From: CBDFLD01 sp965249005
Lineage (GTDB): Bacteria > Acidobacteriota > UBA6911
Assembly: GCA_965249005.1 (NCBI GenBank)
Contig: CBDFLD010000023.1
Span: 1-64,000 of the forward strand
Length of the DNA stretch: 64,000 nucleotides
Direction of reading: 5' to 3'
Position numbers and translations under genes: made by a program. Shown piece by piece: positions 51,636 through 60,831 of this stretch (position 1 is the first letter of the stretch; each line of letters starts with the position of its first letter). Below the pieces are notes generated by a model, which did not search any database, was not told the DNA's origin, and worked only from the letters and a program-made list of their open reading frames with translations.

Positions 51636-52190
51636 ATGGAAAAGATAGGGGGAGCGGGGAAAGGCGGAGCCGGGCTGCTGACCTGCCTGAAGACACTCGG
51701 CTATACAGCGGCGGCCAAGGGCTGGCACATGGCCTACACCTCGGACTACAACCCGGAAACCAGAGGCGGTCTCGTGGAAGGTACCCTCGTCATATCGCCG
51801 GAAAGCCCGATTGAAAACCCCGTGATTGGGTCCTACACGTCGGTCCTTGCATTTGATTATGACGGCTATTGTTCCTACGGCCCGAATGTCCAGAGTGGTG
51901 GCACGATCATCTGGGATAGCTCCAAGATAAAGGACCCTCCCGATCTTGCAGGGGTGCACTCCTACGGTATTCCGATCTTCGAGATGGCGAGTAAGGCCGG
52001 ATCCGCCGGGCTTGCCAATATGGCCATGCTCGGCTTCTTCAATCGGATCCGGGAGCTCTTCACCGTGGATGAGCTCATTCGCGGCATGGAGGATTATCTG
52101 CCGGTCTGGCGACACAAGTTGATTCCCGCCAATCGCCAGGTTCTGGAGACTGTCATGAAGATCGATGTGAGTCCCTATCGCGTTTCGTAA
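51636..52190 (+). CDS. 2-oxoacid:ferredoxin oxidoreductase gamma subunit
   Basis: A 184-residue subunit that binds CoA and completes the heterotetramer. The N-terminal GGAGKGGAGLLTCLKTLG replaces the usual G-x-GGQG and TSDYNPETRGGLVEGTLVIS corresponds to the Y-G-P-E-x-RGG motif, so it is a divergent member. EMASKAGSAGLANMAMLGFF is the conserved late helix. ATG at 51636 follows GCGGGG; the GTG just before it is in frame. It is the last gene of the operon, 10 nt after the beta stop. Downstream a short direct repeat TCCGCTTACCG (two copies, about 52198-52220) ends the unit. Confidence 0.85.
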   Translation: MEKIGGAGKGGAGLLTCLKTLGYTAAAKGWHMAYTSDYNPETRGGLVEGTLVISPESPIENPVIGSYTSVLAFDYDGYCSYGPNVQSGGTIIWDSSKIKDPPDLAGVHSYGIPIFEMASKAGSAGLANMAMLGFFNRIRELFTVDELIRGMEDYLPVWRHKLIPANRQVLETVMKIDVSPYRVS

Positions 52191-52247
52191 AGCGCTTTCC
52201 GCTTACCGCCGTCCGCTTACCGCTAAACTGGGTCGAGACCTGTCAAA

Positions 52248-53300
52248 ATGAACGAAACACAAAGAGGGATAACCCATGTCTGGTTCTTGCTGCTGATCTC
52301 AGCGTTGTGCGGTGTGGGGGCGGCGTCGGCGCAAGAGGCGGGTGAGCTCTCGGAACGGTTTGCCCGTTTTGACGCCAATGGCGACGGGAAGTTGAGCACT
52401 GACGAAGTGCCAGAAGGAATCCGAGAGCGCATTTTTTCACGCTTGGACAAGGACGGCGATGGGCTGCTGGACGCCCGTGAGCTGGCAGCCTTTAGACAGG
52501 GGCGGAGACGGAGTGCGGGCGGCAGTCAGACCTCCGCGCAGGTTCGGATCATCGAGAACATCGAGTACGCCACCGGGCCGGATTATGGCGATGATCGGGG
52601 CAAGCTTGATCTTTATCTACCCAAGGATCGGAAGGACTTCCCCGTGATCCTGTTTTTTCACGGCGGCGCGCTGGCGAACGGGGACAAATCGAGTTTGGCG
52701 AAGATGAGCCCTCGCTTCGTGAATCAAGGATACGCTGTCGCTGCCGCAAACTATCGCTTGTCACCCCTCTATCCTTTTCCGGCCTATATGGAAGACGCCG
52801 CGGTTGCCTTCAAGTGGGTCTGCGATCACATTGGCGACTACGACGGTGATCGGGAACAGATCATTGTTTCCGGAGGATCCGCCGGGGGCCACATCGCAGC
52901 TCTGCTTTCGCTGGATGATCGCTACCTGGCCCGACACGACCTGTCGACCAACAACATAAGGGTCTCGATTCCGATCACCGGTTTGATGGATGTGCAAACA
53001 GTCGGCGATCCACGAATCTCTGTGACCTGGAGCGGCGACCCTACCAAGGTAAAGCTGGGCTCCCCCATTACCCACGTCCGCAAGGACGCCCCCCCGATGC
53101 TACTGATGGTGGCCGACGGTGATACGGACGTGCGCCGTGAGCAAAACAAACGGATGTTCGACGCCATGCGATCGATCGGCAATACCGAAATCGAGTTCGA
53201 GGTACTCCACGACCGACTCCACAGCACGATCCTCCCCAACATGGCCAAGGACGGAGATCCGACCGTCGCCCGGATGCTCGACTTCCTCCGAACGCATTAG
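52248..53300 (+). CDS. EF-hand-containing alpha/beta hydrolase (BD-FAE/esterase type), exported
   Basis: A 350-residue esterase with a signal peptide (residues 10-28). Two EF-hand loops, DANGDGKLSTDE (42-53) and DKDGDGLLDARE (67-78), give Ca2+ binding. The hydrolase follows: FHGGAL (oxyanion hole 138-141), SGGSAGG with nucleophile Ser211, DGDTDVRREQNKRMF with the acidic residue, and LHDRLHST with the His. It resembles carbohydrate-esterase or lipase HGG-type enzymes. Ca2+ may stabilise the secreted protein. It lies after the oxidoreductase operon, separated by 57 nt, and is followed by a GGGGACGTTCCCC palindrome. Confidence 0.88.
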   Translation: MNETQRGITHVWFLLLISALCGVGAASAQEAGELSERFARFDANGDGKLSTDEVPEGIRERIFSRLDKDGDGLLDARELAAFRQGRRRSAGGSQTSAQVRIIENIEYATGPDYGDDRGKLDLYLPKDRKDFPVILFFHGGALANGDKSSLAKMSPRFVNQGYAVAAANYRLSPLYPFPAYMEDAAVAFKWVCDHIGDYDGDREQIIVSGGSAGGHIAALLSLDDRYLARHDLSTNNIRVSIPITGLMDVQTVGDPRISVTWSGDPTKVKLGSPITHVRKDAPPMLLMVADGDTDVRREQNKRMFDAMRSIGNTEIEFEVLHDRLHSTILPNMAKDGDPTVARMLDFLRTH

Positions 53301-53303
53301 ATA

Positions 53304-53337
53304 GGGGACGTTCCCCTCGTTTCCTAGTTTTTTTCCG
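53304..53337 (+). terminator. Degenerate GACGT hairpin and T-run after the hydrolase
   Basis: GGGGACGTTCCCC (53304-53316) folds as a 5-bp stem; TCGTTTCCTAGTTTTTTT follows, with the T-run at 53328-53334. It resembles one arm of the inverted repeats at 14310 and 26171. Termination here is plausible, weakly supported because the T-run is 11 nt beyond the stem. Confidence 0.4.
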
Positions 53338-53466
53338 CGCGGCTACGACAGCAAGTCTCGGATTCGACCAGACACTTTCGACCCACGCCGAAACTGCTGC
53401 CGTGGGCCTGAGCCGCGGTGGCTCTGCCGTCCCCAAGGGAAGTGGACTCAAAAGCCCGGTGCTTGC

Positions 53467-56400
53467 CTAGTTTTGCGGAACCCGGATGTGATCGACGTTC
53501 TTCTCTCTCGCCCAGTCGTTGATACGCTGCAGGTCATTCGCCGCGATACCGTGCAATTCCGACTGGCGCACCTCCCACTCGGCTTTGAGATCACCGAGCC
53601 TTTGCATGGAACCCTCGGTTACCGGAGCGCCGGTGCTGTCCACCACATCGAGAAGATAGCGTAGCTGCCCCACGAGCATCGTTTCCCACGCGTCCTCGTC
53701 TTCATAGGTCTCGTGTTTGAGCTGAGTTATCCACTCTTCCCAGACAGTGATGTGCTCGATTGCCGCTGCCGCCGTCTGTAGCAGCTCCGTATCTTCGGCG
53801 TGATCCGTCATCAGCGTCCTGATTTGCTCGCGTGACGTGCGAATACCGTCAAGGCTTGCGAGGATTTCGTCCATCAGAGTGCGGACCTCGGTCAGCCGAG
53901 CACCCCATTGCTGGAGATCCTTGTCGCTGGCCGTGGATCGTGGGTCCTGGGCAACCTCGAACGAGACCGTTTCCTCATGTTCGCCGATTCTTACTCTCGC
54001 CTGGTACGTGCCCGGAACCACGCGCGGGCCATCAAAACCGGGAAAGAGGGCGATATTCTCAATGCAGCCGATGTCTTCGCTCTTCATGTTCCAGCCCCAT
54101 CTGTGCAGCCCTTTCCCCGGATCTGGATATTTGAGCGTGAACGGTTGCCGCGGGTCCATGTTTCCGATCTCACATCGCTCCTGTTTGCTCTCGTCGCTCG
54201 AGTAATGGCGCACCGCCCTGCCGGATTCATCGAGAATATCGATCATCAACGGACCGTTCCGATCTTCACGGATGTAATAATAGATCGGTACCTCGCGTAA
54301 GGGGTTGGCACCCTCGAAGACCCCGACCTCGCGGCTGCGGCCGAGCATGTAGGTTCTCGCCGGCGTGTAAACATGCAACGGTTTCCGAGCTGTCGCCTCC
54401 GACGCTTGGCGCAGCACAAACAGGTCATCCAGGACCCAGAACGCACGTCCCTGAGTGGCCGCGACCAGGTTGCCGTGCCGGACGGACAGATCGGTTATCG
54501 GCACCGAGGGCAGATTGAGTTTCAGTGACTGCCAGTCATCGCCGTCATTGAAGGAAACGAACATGCCGGCCTCCGTCCCGGCATAGAGCAGCCCCTTGCG
54601 AGCCGGGTCCGCGCGTACGACTCTCACAAACGTGTCTTCGGGCAAACCCTCATCGATCCTTTGCCACTGCCCGCCGTAGTCCGTGCCCTTGTATATATAC
54701 GGACTGAAGTCGTTCAACTTGTACCCTGCGACCGCGAGGTACACCGCGGCGGCATCATGCGGGCTGACTTCGATCGCGTTGATCATTGCCTCAGCTGGAT
54801 GCTCCGGCGAGACGTTGGTCCATGTTTCGCCACCGTCGCGCGTGAGATGTACCAGTCCGTCATCGGTGCCAACCCATATCGTTCCCTGCTCGTGCGGTGA
54901 CTCCACGATGTAGAAGATGGTGTTGTAAAACTCCGCGCCAACATTCTCGGGCGTGAGAGGGCCACCATTCCGTCCCTGCTTCACGGGGTCATTGCGCGTC
55001 AGGTCCGGGCTGATCTCGGTCCAATTCGTTCCGCGGTCTCTGCTCTGTAGCAATACCTGTGTGCCATAGTAGATGACCGACGGATCATGCGGCGACAGAA
55101 CCACGGGGGCGTTCCAGTTCGCGCGATACTCGAGATCCCTCGAGTTTTTGCCGTAGACCATTTCCGGGTACGGGATGATGGATCGTTGGAGCGTGGTGTC
55201 GCTGTCGTACTCGGTCAGTCTGCCGTTGATTGTCGTCGCATAAACCAGGCGGGGACTATCAGGGTCGAAAGCGATGTGGGCACTTTCACCTCCCCCGACT
55301 GCAAAGTAATCCTCGACACCGATGCCGCTGTCGTATGTCTGGCTCGCGATTGCCACCGTGGAATTGTCCTGCTGGCCCCCGTATATGCGGTAGGGCACCT
55401 GGTTATCGGTCGCGACGCGATAGAACTGTGCGGTGGGTTGGTTCATGATGCTCGACCAGGTCTTGCCGCCGTCGAAAGTCACGGTGGCACCGCCATCGTT
55501 GCCGCTGATGATGATCCTGTTGTCGTTCGGATTGATCCAGTGATCGTGATGGTCGCCGTGCGGTGTTGCAATCTTCTCCCACGTTTTGCCGCCGTCAATC
55601 GACTTCATCAGGGGAGCGTTTAGAACCCAGACGGTGTTATCGTCGACCGGATCCGCAGTGACGTGGTTGTAATACCAGGCGCGGCTATGCAGCACGCGAT
55701 GGCCATTGATCAGTTTCCAGTTTTTGCCTGCGTCATCACTTCGCCACAGACCGCCTTTTCCCGGTTCTGCCTCGATGATTGCGTAGACCCTGTCGGCATT
55801 GCTCGCCGAGACGTCGACGCCGATCTTACCTACCAGCTTGGGCAAGCCTCCCGTTAGCTTTGTCCAGGTATCCCCGCCGTCAGCCGTCTTATGAATACCG
55901 CCGGCTTTGCCACCTGAATGGACGAACCACGGCTTCCGACCGTGACTCCACATCGCCGCGTAAAGAATTCGAGGATTGGTCGGGTCCATGGCAAGGTCCG
56001 AGGCGCCGGTCGTCTCATTGACCTTCAGGACATGTTCCCAGTTCTTGCCGCCATCGGTGGTGCGAAAAATACCCCGTGCGGTGCTGGGACCCCAGATGGT
56101 TCCCTGTACCGCAACCCAGGCAATGTTGGGGTTACCCGGGTGAATTTTGATTCGAGAAATCTGACCCGCGTTTTTTAGGCCAACATGGGTCCAGGTGCTG
56201 CCCGCATCGGTTGACTTATAGACGCCATTGCCGTGGCTCGTGGTGACACCGCGTATTGGCGATTCGCCGGTGCCGACATACAACACGTTACCATCCGATT
56301 CGGCGACCGCGACGGCGCCGATGGTCCCGACCGCGAAGTACTTGTCGGAGATATTCTCCCAGGTTGCGCCCGCGTTCTCAGTTTTCCAGACGCCGCCCCC

Positions 56401-56610
56401 GGTGGCACCCATGTAGTACAGAAGAGGATTATCGGCAACGCCAGTCACGGTCGTGACGCGGCCGCCGCGGTAGGGACCGACGAGTCGCCACTGCACTGCT
56501 GACAACACGGATGGATCGACAACATCACGGGCATGGCTTCCTGAGGTCGCCGTCAGAATGACAAGTAGAGCTATTTTTGCTTCAACAGCGCATGAATGTG
56601 ATCGGTCCAT
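53467..56610 (-). CDS. Exported VPS10/sortilin-like BNR-repeat protein
   Basis: A 1047-residue protein with a signal peptide (to about residue 28). BNR/Asp-box blades recur: GGGVWKTENAGATWENIS, GVYKSTDAGSTWTHVGL, GIFRTTDGGKNWEHVL, GIHKTADGGDTWTKLTGGLP, and LVHLTRDGGETWTNVSPEHP, making a large (about 10-bladed) VPS10/sortilin-like propeller in the first 680 residues. The C-terminus (from about 880) is helical, with TSREQIRTLMTDHAE. Such proteins are abundant in Acidobacteriota and Bacteroidetes; binding or glycosidase-like roles are proposed. The ATG at 56610 has GAGGA 9 nt upstream and overlaps the end of the MmgE/PrpD gene by 40 nt, so the two are coupled. Confidence 0.88.
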   Translation of the reverse strand: MDRSHSCAVEAKIALLVILTATSGSHARDVVDPSVLSAVQWRLVGPYRGGRVTTVTGVADNPLLYYMGATGGGVWKTENAGATWENISDKYFAVGTIGAVAVAESDGNVLYVGTGESPIRGVTTSHGNGVYKSTDAGSTWTHVGLKNAGQISRIKIHPGNPNIAWVAVQGTIWGPSTARGIFRTTDGGKNWEHVLKVNETTGASDLAMDPTNPRILYAAMWSHGRKPWFVHSGGKAGGIHKTADGGDTWTKLTGGLPKLVGKIGVDVSASNADRVYAIIEAEPGKGGLWRSDDAGKNWKLINGHRVLHSRAWYYNHVTADPVDDNTVWVLNAPLMKSIDGGKTWEKIATPHGDHHDHWINPNDNRIIISGNDGGATVTFDGGKTWSSIMNQPTAQFYRVATDNQVPYRIYGGQQDNSTVAIASQTYDSGIGVEDYFAVGGGESAHIAFDPDSPRLVYATTINGRLTEYDSDTTLQRSIIPYPEMVYGKNSRDLEYRANWNAPVVLSPHDPSVIYYGTQVLLQSRDRGTNWTEISPDLTRNDPVKQGRNGGPLTPENVGAEFYNTIFYIVESPHEQGTIWVGTDDGLVHLTRDGGETWTNVSPEHPAEAMINAIEVSPHDAAAVYLAVAGYKLNDFSPYIYKGTDYGGQWQRIDEGLPEDTFVRVVRADPARKGLLYAGTEAGMFVSFNDGDDWQSLKLNLPSVPITDLSVRHGNLVAATQGRAFWVLDDLFVLRQASEATARKPLHVYTPARTYMLGRSREVGVFEGANPLREVPIYYYIREDRNGPLMIDILDESGRAVRHYSSDESKQERCEIGNMDPRQPFTLKYPDPGKGLHRWGWNMKSEDIGCIENIALFPGFDGPRVVPGTYQARVRIGEHEETVSFEVAQDPRSTASDKDLQQWGARLTEVRTLMDEILASLDGIRTSREQIRTLMTDHAEDTELLQTAAAAIEHITVWEEWITQLKHETYEDEDAWETMLVGQLRYLLDVVDSTGAPVTEGSMQRLGDLKAEWEVRQSELHGIAANDLQRINDWAREKNVDHIRVPQN

Positions 56611-58106
56611 TCGGATACGTCCTCTACCTCATCCAGATGATCCACTAAATCCTTGAGCTTGTCGCGACCCGCGTCGTCCAAGATGGTGCGCGTCAGTGTT
56701 CGGTACTTTTTCATCCGCAGTGCATAGAGCAGCGGCTCGTATTGCTCACCCCGGCTCGGCACGAACGGAACAGTCAGATCATGGCCGTCGCGGCGGACAA
56801 TCTTGATGAAGTACTTTTCCCCTACCCGAACCTGATCGATGCGGACACGTCGGGCGAGATCGAGAATGCTCGGATCGCCCAAGACTTCAGCAGTGAGGTC
56901 ATGGGGTGACGCCGATCCCTTGTGGAGATAGAGCGAGATGATGAAGTTGAGGTTCATCTGCGCCCCCATGACCGTTTTTGGCGGTTGGAAGTGGATGACT
57001 TTCCGAGCCATGCTGCTGTCGAGAGGCCAATCCCGCCCCACGACAACATGATCGATATCGGCAACTTCGATTCTTGCTTTTTCATAGTCCGGATCGAGGG
57101 CGTCCAGGAAGGGACCGATCGAAGCGGAACAGGCCTGGAACTTTGGATAGACGTACATCGGGCCGTCGAGCTTGTCAAAGTCATGGGTCAAGATATCGAA
57201 GTTTGGTTCGAAATCGATCAGTGCATTTGCGATCCGAACGTTTTTTGTTGAGATGAGATCCCGGAGTCCTTCTCCGATTTGACCTCTCAGCTCATGAACG
57301 TCCCAATATCCTTTCATGAGCCCTCGATAAACGCCGGCCGGTCCCTCCAGAATATGCCTGGCACCCACGATCCCTCTGCCGGCCAGGAGCGCCGACTCCA
57401 CCCCGATGCGGGCGGCTCGAGCCACGATGATCTTTTTGTCTTCGGTCTGGTCGTAGAAGTACTGAAACGATCCCTGACCTCCGCCGATTGCCAGCCCCAG
57501 CGCGGACACAGTCCGGTCTTCGTCCATTCCCAGGAGCTTGGAGCTGGCCGCCGCCGCTCCGCCGGGACCCCAGATGCCGCTCGGCATGAGTCCCATCCAC
57601 TGAGCGCTCGGAGTGACGGCCGCCAGCCGCCCCGTTACCGTGTAGGCTATGGCGGCGGCCAAGATCAGATTCTTTCCGGATGCATGCAGGTAGTCCGCCA
57701 CCGCCAGGGCTGGCGCGGCGGTCACGCACGAAATTTTGATCCCACTGCGCAAATCGCTGTCGTCTATCTCATGCCCATGAACCAGGAATGCGTTGGCGGC
57801 CGCAGCGGTTTCCAGAGGCAACCTCTTTCCAATTCCCCAGACGGCCGCCTCCGGTCGCCCGCCGATCTCGAACTGCCTTTCCAGATATATTTTGGAGTCC
57901 TCGAGACTCGAGGTGAACAACATGACTGCGATGCTGTCTAGCAGGGAAAGCTTGACGCGCTCGACGACATCGGGCGACAGATCTTCATACTTGGACTCTA
58001 CTATGACGCGTGCCCACTGCTCGGTGATACTCCGGGCGTCCGTCTTTCGATCGGCGCCCAGCATGATTGCCGGCATCATGAGGATGAGCAGCATTTTCTT
58101 GAGCAT
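56571..58106 (-). CDS. MmgE/PrpD-family protein with an export signal
   Basis: A 511-residue protein of the 2-methylcitrate dehydratase/cis-aconitate decarboxylase-like family. The body shows AAAANAFLVHGHEIDDSDLR (the conserved HGxxxDD), AAIAYTVTGRL, SSKLLGMDEDRTVSALGLAI and PKFQACSASIGPFLDAL. Family members are usually cytoplasmic, but here residues 1-19 (MLKKMLLILMMPAIMLGAD) form a signal peptide, so an extracytoplasmic role is likely. The ATG at 58106 follows GAGG by 9 nt. Its 3' end overlaps the BNR gene. The substrate is unknown. Confidence 0.85.
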   Translation of the reverse strand: MLKKMLLILMMPAIMLGADRKTDARSITEQWARVIVESKYEDLSPDVVERVKLSLLDSIAVMLFTSSLEDSKIYLERQFEIGGRPEAAVWGIGKRLPLETAAAANAFLVHGHEIDDSDLRSGIKISCVTAAPALAVADYLHASGKNLILAAAIAYTVTGRLAAVTPSAQWMGLMPSGIWGPGGAAAASSKLLGMDEDRTVSALGLAIGGGQGSFQYFYDQTEDKKIIVARAARIGVESALLAGRGIVGARHILEGPAGVYRGLMKGYWDVHELRGQIGEGLRDLISTKNVRIANALIDFEPNFDILTHDFDKLDGPMYVYPKFQACSASIGPFLDALDPDYEKARIEVADIDHVVVGRDWPLDSSMARKVIHFQPPKTVMGAQMNLNFIISLYLHKGSASPHDLTAEVLGDPSILDLARRVRIDQVRVGEKYFIKIVRRDGHDLTVPFVPSRGEQYEPLLYALRMKKYRTLTRTILDDAGRDKLKDLVDHLDEVEDVSEWTDHIHALLKQK

Positions 58107-58189
58107 TTGGTTTGCCTCGCCGGATCTGACCGCACGCCCCAACTGTTTGGGCGATGGGGTAGACCCGCCTGGAAGTGGCCGCGGCTGGA

Positions 58190-58972
58190 CTAACTCGCGG
58201 ACCTTCCCTTCAGGAAAGACAGCACGGTGTCTCGAGTTTCCTTCGTTTGAGTCGCGAGGATCTGGGTTCGGTTCTCGAACTCCAGACCCGCTTCGAGCGA
58301 CGGGGCGTCGATATTGTGGTTCAAAGCCTCTTTTGTCATGTGAAGTCCGAAACGGGTCTTCTGCAGCATGATCCGGGCAAGTTCCATGGAGGTCGGAATC
58401 AGCTGGTCGGCCGGGACGACTCTCGAAAGGAGGCCGATTCGCTCGGCCTCGTCGGATTCGACAAACCGGCCCGTGTAGAGGATCTCGGCTGCCCGTGACA
58501 CACCTACGAGGCGGGGCAGAAAGTAGCTGCTGCCCATATCCCCAGCGCTCAAACCGATGTTGATAAACGAAGCGACGAAACGGGCTTCGGTTGCGGCGAT
58601 CCGGACGTCGGAGGCCATCGCAATCGAGAAACCGCCGCCGGCCGCGACACCATTCACGGCACAGATGATGGGTTGGGGAATCCGGCGGAGCGCGATGGCC
58701 AGATTGGCGATCCCCTGCTGATGACGCATCAGCTCTTCCACCGTCATGTTCTCATCCATTTCCTTGAGGTCGACTCCGGAACAGAAACCACGTCCTGCAC
58801 CGGTCAGGATGAGGACGCGAGTGTCTTGACTCTCGCGTAGTCGGGACAGAAAACCATGGAACTCCTTCACCAACGCATCGGACATGGCGTTCAATCGAGC
58901 AGGTCTGTTGAGGGTGAGAAGACCGATTCCCTTCTCGGGTTCCTCGAAAAGGAGAGTCGAATATTCCGTCAT
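58190..58972 (-). CDS. Enoyl-CoA hydratase/isomerase
   Basis: A 260-residue crotonase. TLNRPARLNAMSDALVKEF, LTGAGRGFCSGVDLKEMDEN (oxyanion-hole Gly), AVNGVAAGGGFSIAMASDVR and FINIGLSAGDMGSSYFLPRL match the family; the position of the usual catalytic Glu pair is Met/Gly-Ser in GDMGSS, so activity may be isomerase- or hydrolase-like. The ATG at 58972 follows AAAGGA by 9 nt; upstream codons are not coding. It is divergent from an acyl-CoA ligase (199 bp), with which it likely shares a lipid pathway. Confidence 0.88.
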   Translation of the reverse strand: MTEYSTLLFEEPEKGIGLLTLNRPARLNAMSDALVKEFHGFLSRLRESQDTRVLILTGAGRGFCSGVDLKEMDENMTVEELMRHQQGIANLAIALRRIPQPIICAVNGVAAGGGFSIAMASDVRIAATEARFVASFINIGLSAGDMGSSYFLPRLVGVSRAAEILYTGRFVESDEAERIGLLSRVVPADQLIPTSMELARIMLQKTRFGLHMTKEALNHNIDAPSLEAGLEFENRTQILATQTKETRDTVLSFLKGRSAS

Positions 58973-59171
58973 GGATGAGTCCTTTCGGTTTCCAGTTAAA
59001 AGCCGGGCATCCTCCCCCGGCGGTTTCGGAGACTGGGAAGAACCCGGAGCCGCAATTCTATCTTTGTCGGCGCGGTCGTGTCCAGATCGTGTGCCCGGCG
59101 AGGCCGATGCTGTCATGCTACGCCTATGTTAGTATGGCAGCAGCCATCTATCACGCGGAGAAGGAACGCTC

Positions 59172-60728
59172 ATGAACGCGGGAAAAATTTGCCTCGATAG
59201 TCTCGAAAAGTACGGCGAGTACACGGCGCTCGACCACGAAGGTTGCAGCTATACCAATGTAGAACATCACCGCTATGCGGGTGCGCTTGCCTCGGTCTTG
59301 AAGGAGCGAAAGGTGGCCCGCGACGACAGAGTCGTCGTCATGATGCCAAACTCTCCCGAAGTCATTGCCGCATTCCAGGCCGTTTGGAGAATCGGGTGCG
59401 TGATCGTGCCCGTGACGCCGCAATTGCAGGTGCGAGAAGTCCGATTCATTGTGGAAAACTCCGGCGCGCAGGTCATTGTAACGAACCCGCTTCTCGCAGA
59501 TCTCTTGCGACAGGCGTCCGAGGGGATCAAGGGATTCCGCCACCTGCTGGTCATCGGGGACGCCGAAGCCGGGACAGGGGAGACAAATCCCGCCTCGGGA
59601 GCGGAGTCCGTCAAAGAACAGATCGCTTCGGCTACTCCGATCGAAGGTCTCGCCGATCGGAGATCGGATGATATGGCACTGTTGATGTATACGTCCGGAA
59701 CGACGGGGACTCCGAAGGGTGTCATGCTTTCGCACGAGAACATGTTGACCAATACAGATGTCGCTTCGCGAATGCTGAGCATTCGAACCCATCTGCCAAC
59801 GGTCCACGCACTCCCGCTCAGTCACTCCTATGGAGTGCTGATGATGAACCTCGGCTATTTCTACGGCATGTTTTCGGCGCTTTTGACCCGCTGGGAGACC
59901 GAACTGGTGTTTCAAACGATCGAGAAGTTCCGGGTGGAACGCTTTTGTGTAGTTCCCGCGATGCTGACCATGATGCTCAATTTCGCCGACCGGGAGAAAT
60001 ACGATCTATCGAGCGTCGAATGGGTGTGGTCCGGCGCCGCGCCGCTGCCCAACGATGTCCGGCTGGAATTTGAAAAGGTCTTCCACTGCGTCGTCCGCGA
60101 CGGATACGGACTGTCGGAGACTTCGGCCATTGCCGCGGTGTACTACCAGGACGATGAATCGCGCGCGGGATCCTGTGGCAGGGCAGCGCCGGGAGTGCAG
60201 TTGCAGATCGTCGGCCCGGAAGGCGATCCGCAGCCGGCTCGAGCATGGGGAGAAGTCTGCGTCAAAGGGAAGAATGTCATGCGTGGCTACTGGAAGCAGG
60301 AGGAAGCCACCCGAGCCGCGTTGAGGGACGGATGGATGCACACAGGAGATATCGGTTATCTCGACGAAGATGGGTTTCTCTACATTACAGACCGCAAGAA
60401 GGATCTCATCATCAAGGGGGGCGAGAATATTTCGCCGCGCGAGATCGAGGAGGCCATGTACGATCATCCCGATGTCTCAGAGGCTGCGGTAGTCAGTGTG
60501 CCGCATGAGAAGTTTGGTGAGGATATCTGGGCGGCCGTGACCTTGAAACCCAATCGGGTTGTTTCCGAGGAAGATCTTCGAGCACATGTGAGCCGCTACG
60601 TAACGAAATTCAAGGTTCCCACGCGGATCCGGTTTGTGGCGGACTTACCCAAGAATCCCGTGGGAAAGATCCTCAAACGTGAAATCCGCAGCCGGTTTGC
60701 GAAAGAGACCGCGCCCGAGACCGATTGA
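59172..60728 (+). CDS. Acyl-CoA synthetase (AMP-forming ligase)
   Basis: A 518-residue ANL-superfamily ligase. LLMYTSGTTGTPKGVMLSHE is the P-loop, VRDGYGLSETSAIAAVYY the adenine motif, and GDIGYLDEDGFLYITDRKKD with LIIKGGENISPREIEEAMYD gives the hinge and the A8 region; LPKNPVGKILKREIR carries the catalytic Lys. It should activate a carboxylic acid to an acyl-CoA. Followed at 104 nt by an acyl-CoA dehydrogenase gene, and a second ligase is 3 kb downstream. Substrate chain length is not readable. Confidence 0.93.
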   Translation: MNAGKICLDSLEKYGEYTALDHEGCSYTNVEHHRYAGALASVLKERKVARDDRVVVMMPNSPEVIAAFQAVWRIGCVIVPVTPQLQVREVRFIVENSGAQVIVTNPLLADLLRQASEGIKGFRHLLVIGDAEAGTGETNPASGAESVKEQIASATPIEGLADRRSDDMALLMYTSGTTGTPKGVMLSHENMLTNTDVASRMLSIRTHLPTVHALPLSHSYGVLMMNLGYFYGMFSALLTRWETELVFQTIEKFRVERFCVVPAMLTMMLNFADREKYDLSSVEWVWSGAAPLPNDVRLEFEKVFHCVVRDGYGLSETSAIAAVYYQDDESRAGSCGRAAPGVQLQIVGPEGDPQPARAWGEVCVKGKNVMRGYWKQEEATRAALRDGWMHTGDIGYLDEDGFLYITDRKKDLIIKGGENISPREIEEAMYDHPDVSEAAVVSVPHEKFGEDIWAAVTLKPNRVVSEEDLRAHVSRYVTKFKVPTRIRFVADLPKNPVGKILKREIRSRFAKETAPETD

Positions 60729-60831
60729 CGGTCCCGTTTTCGAAATCTGTCTATGATACGATGTTAGCCCTTTAATCCCTCTGAAGAGTACGGATCGGCT
60801 TTGCCCGGGCCGCGAGCAAAAGGAGTCCATC

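Noticed and set aside
60725..60760. TTGACG...TATGAT as a promoter for the acyl-CoA dehydrogenase
   Set aside because: The spacer is 21 nt, too long for a normal sigma70 promoter; the gene may also be read from the upstream ligase.
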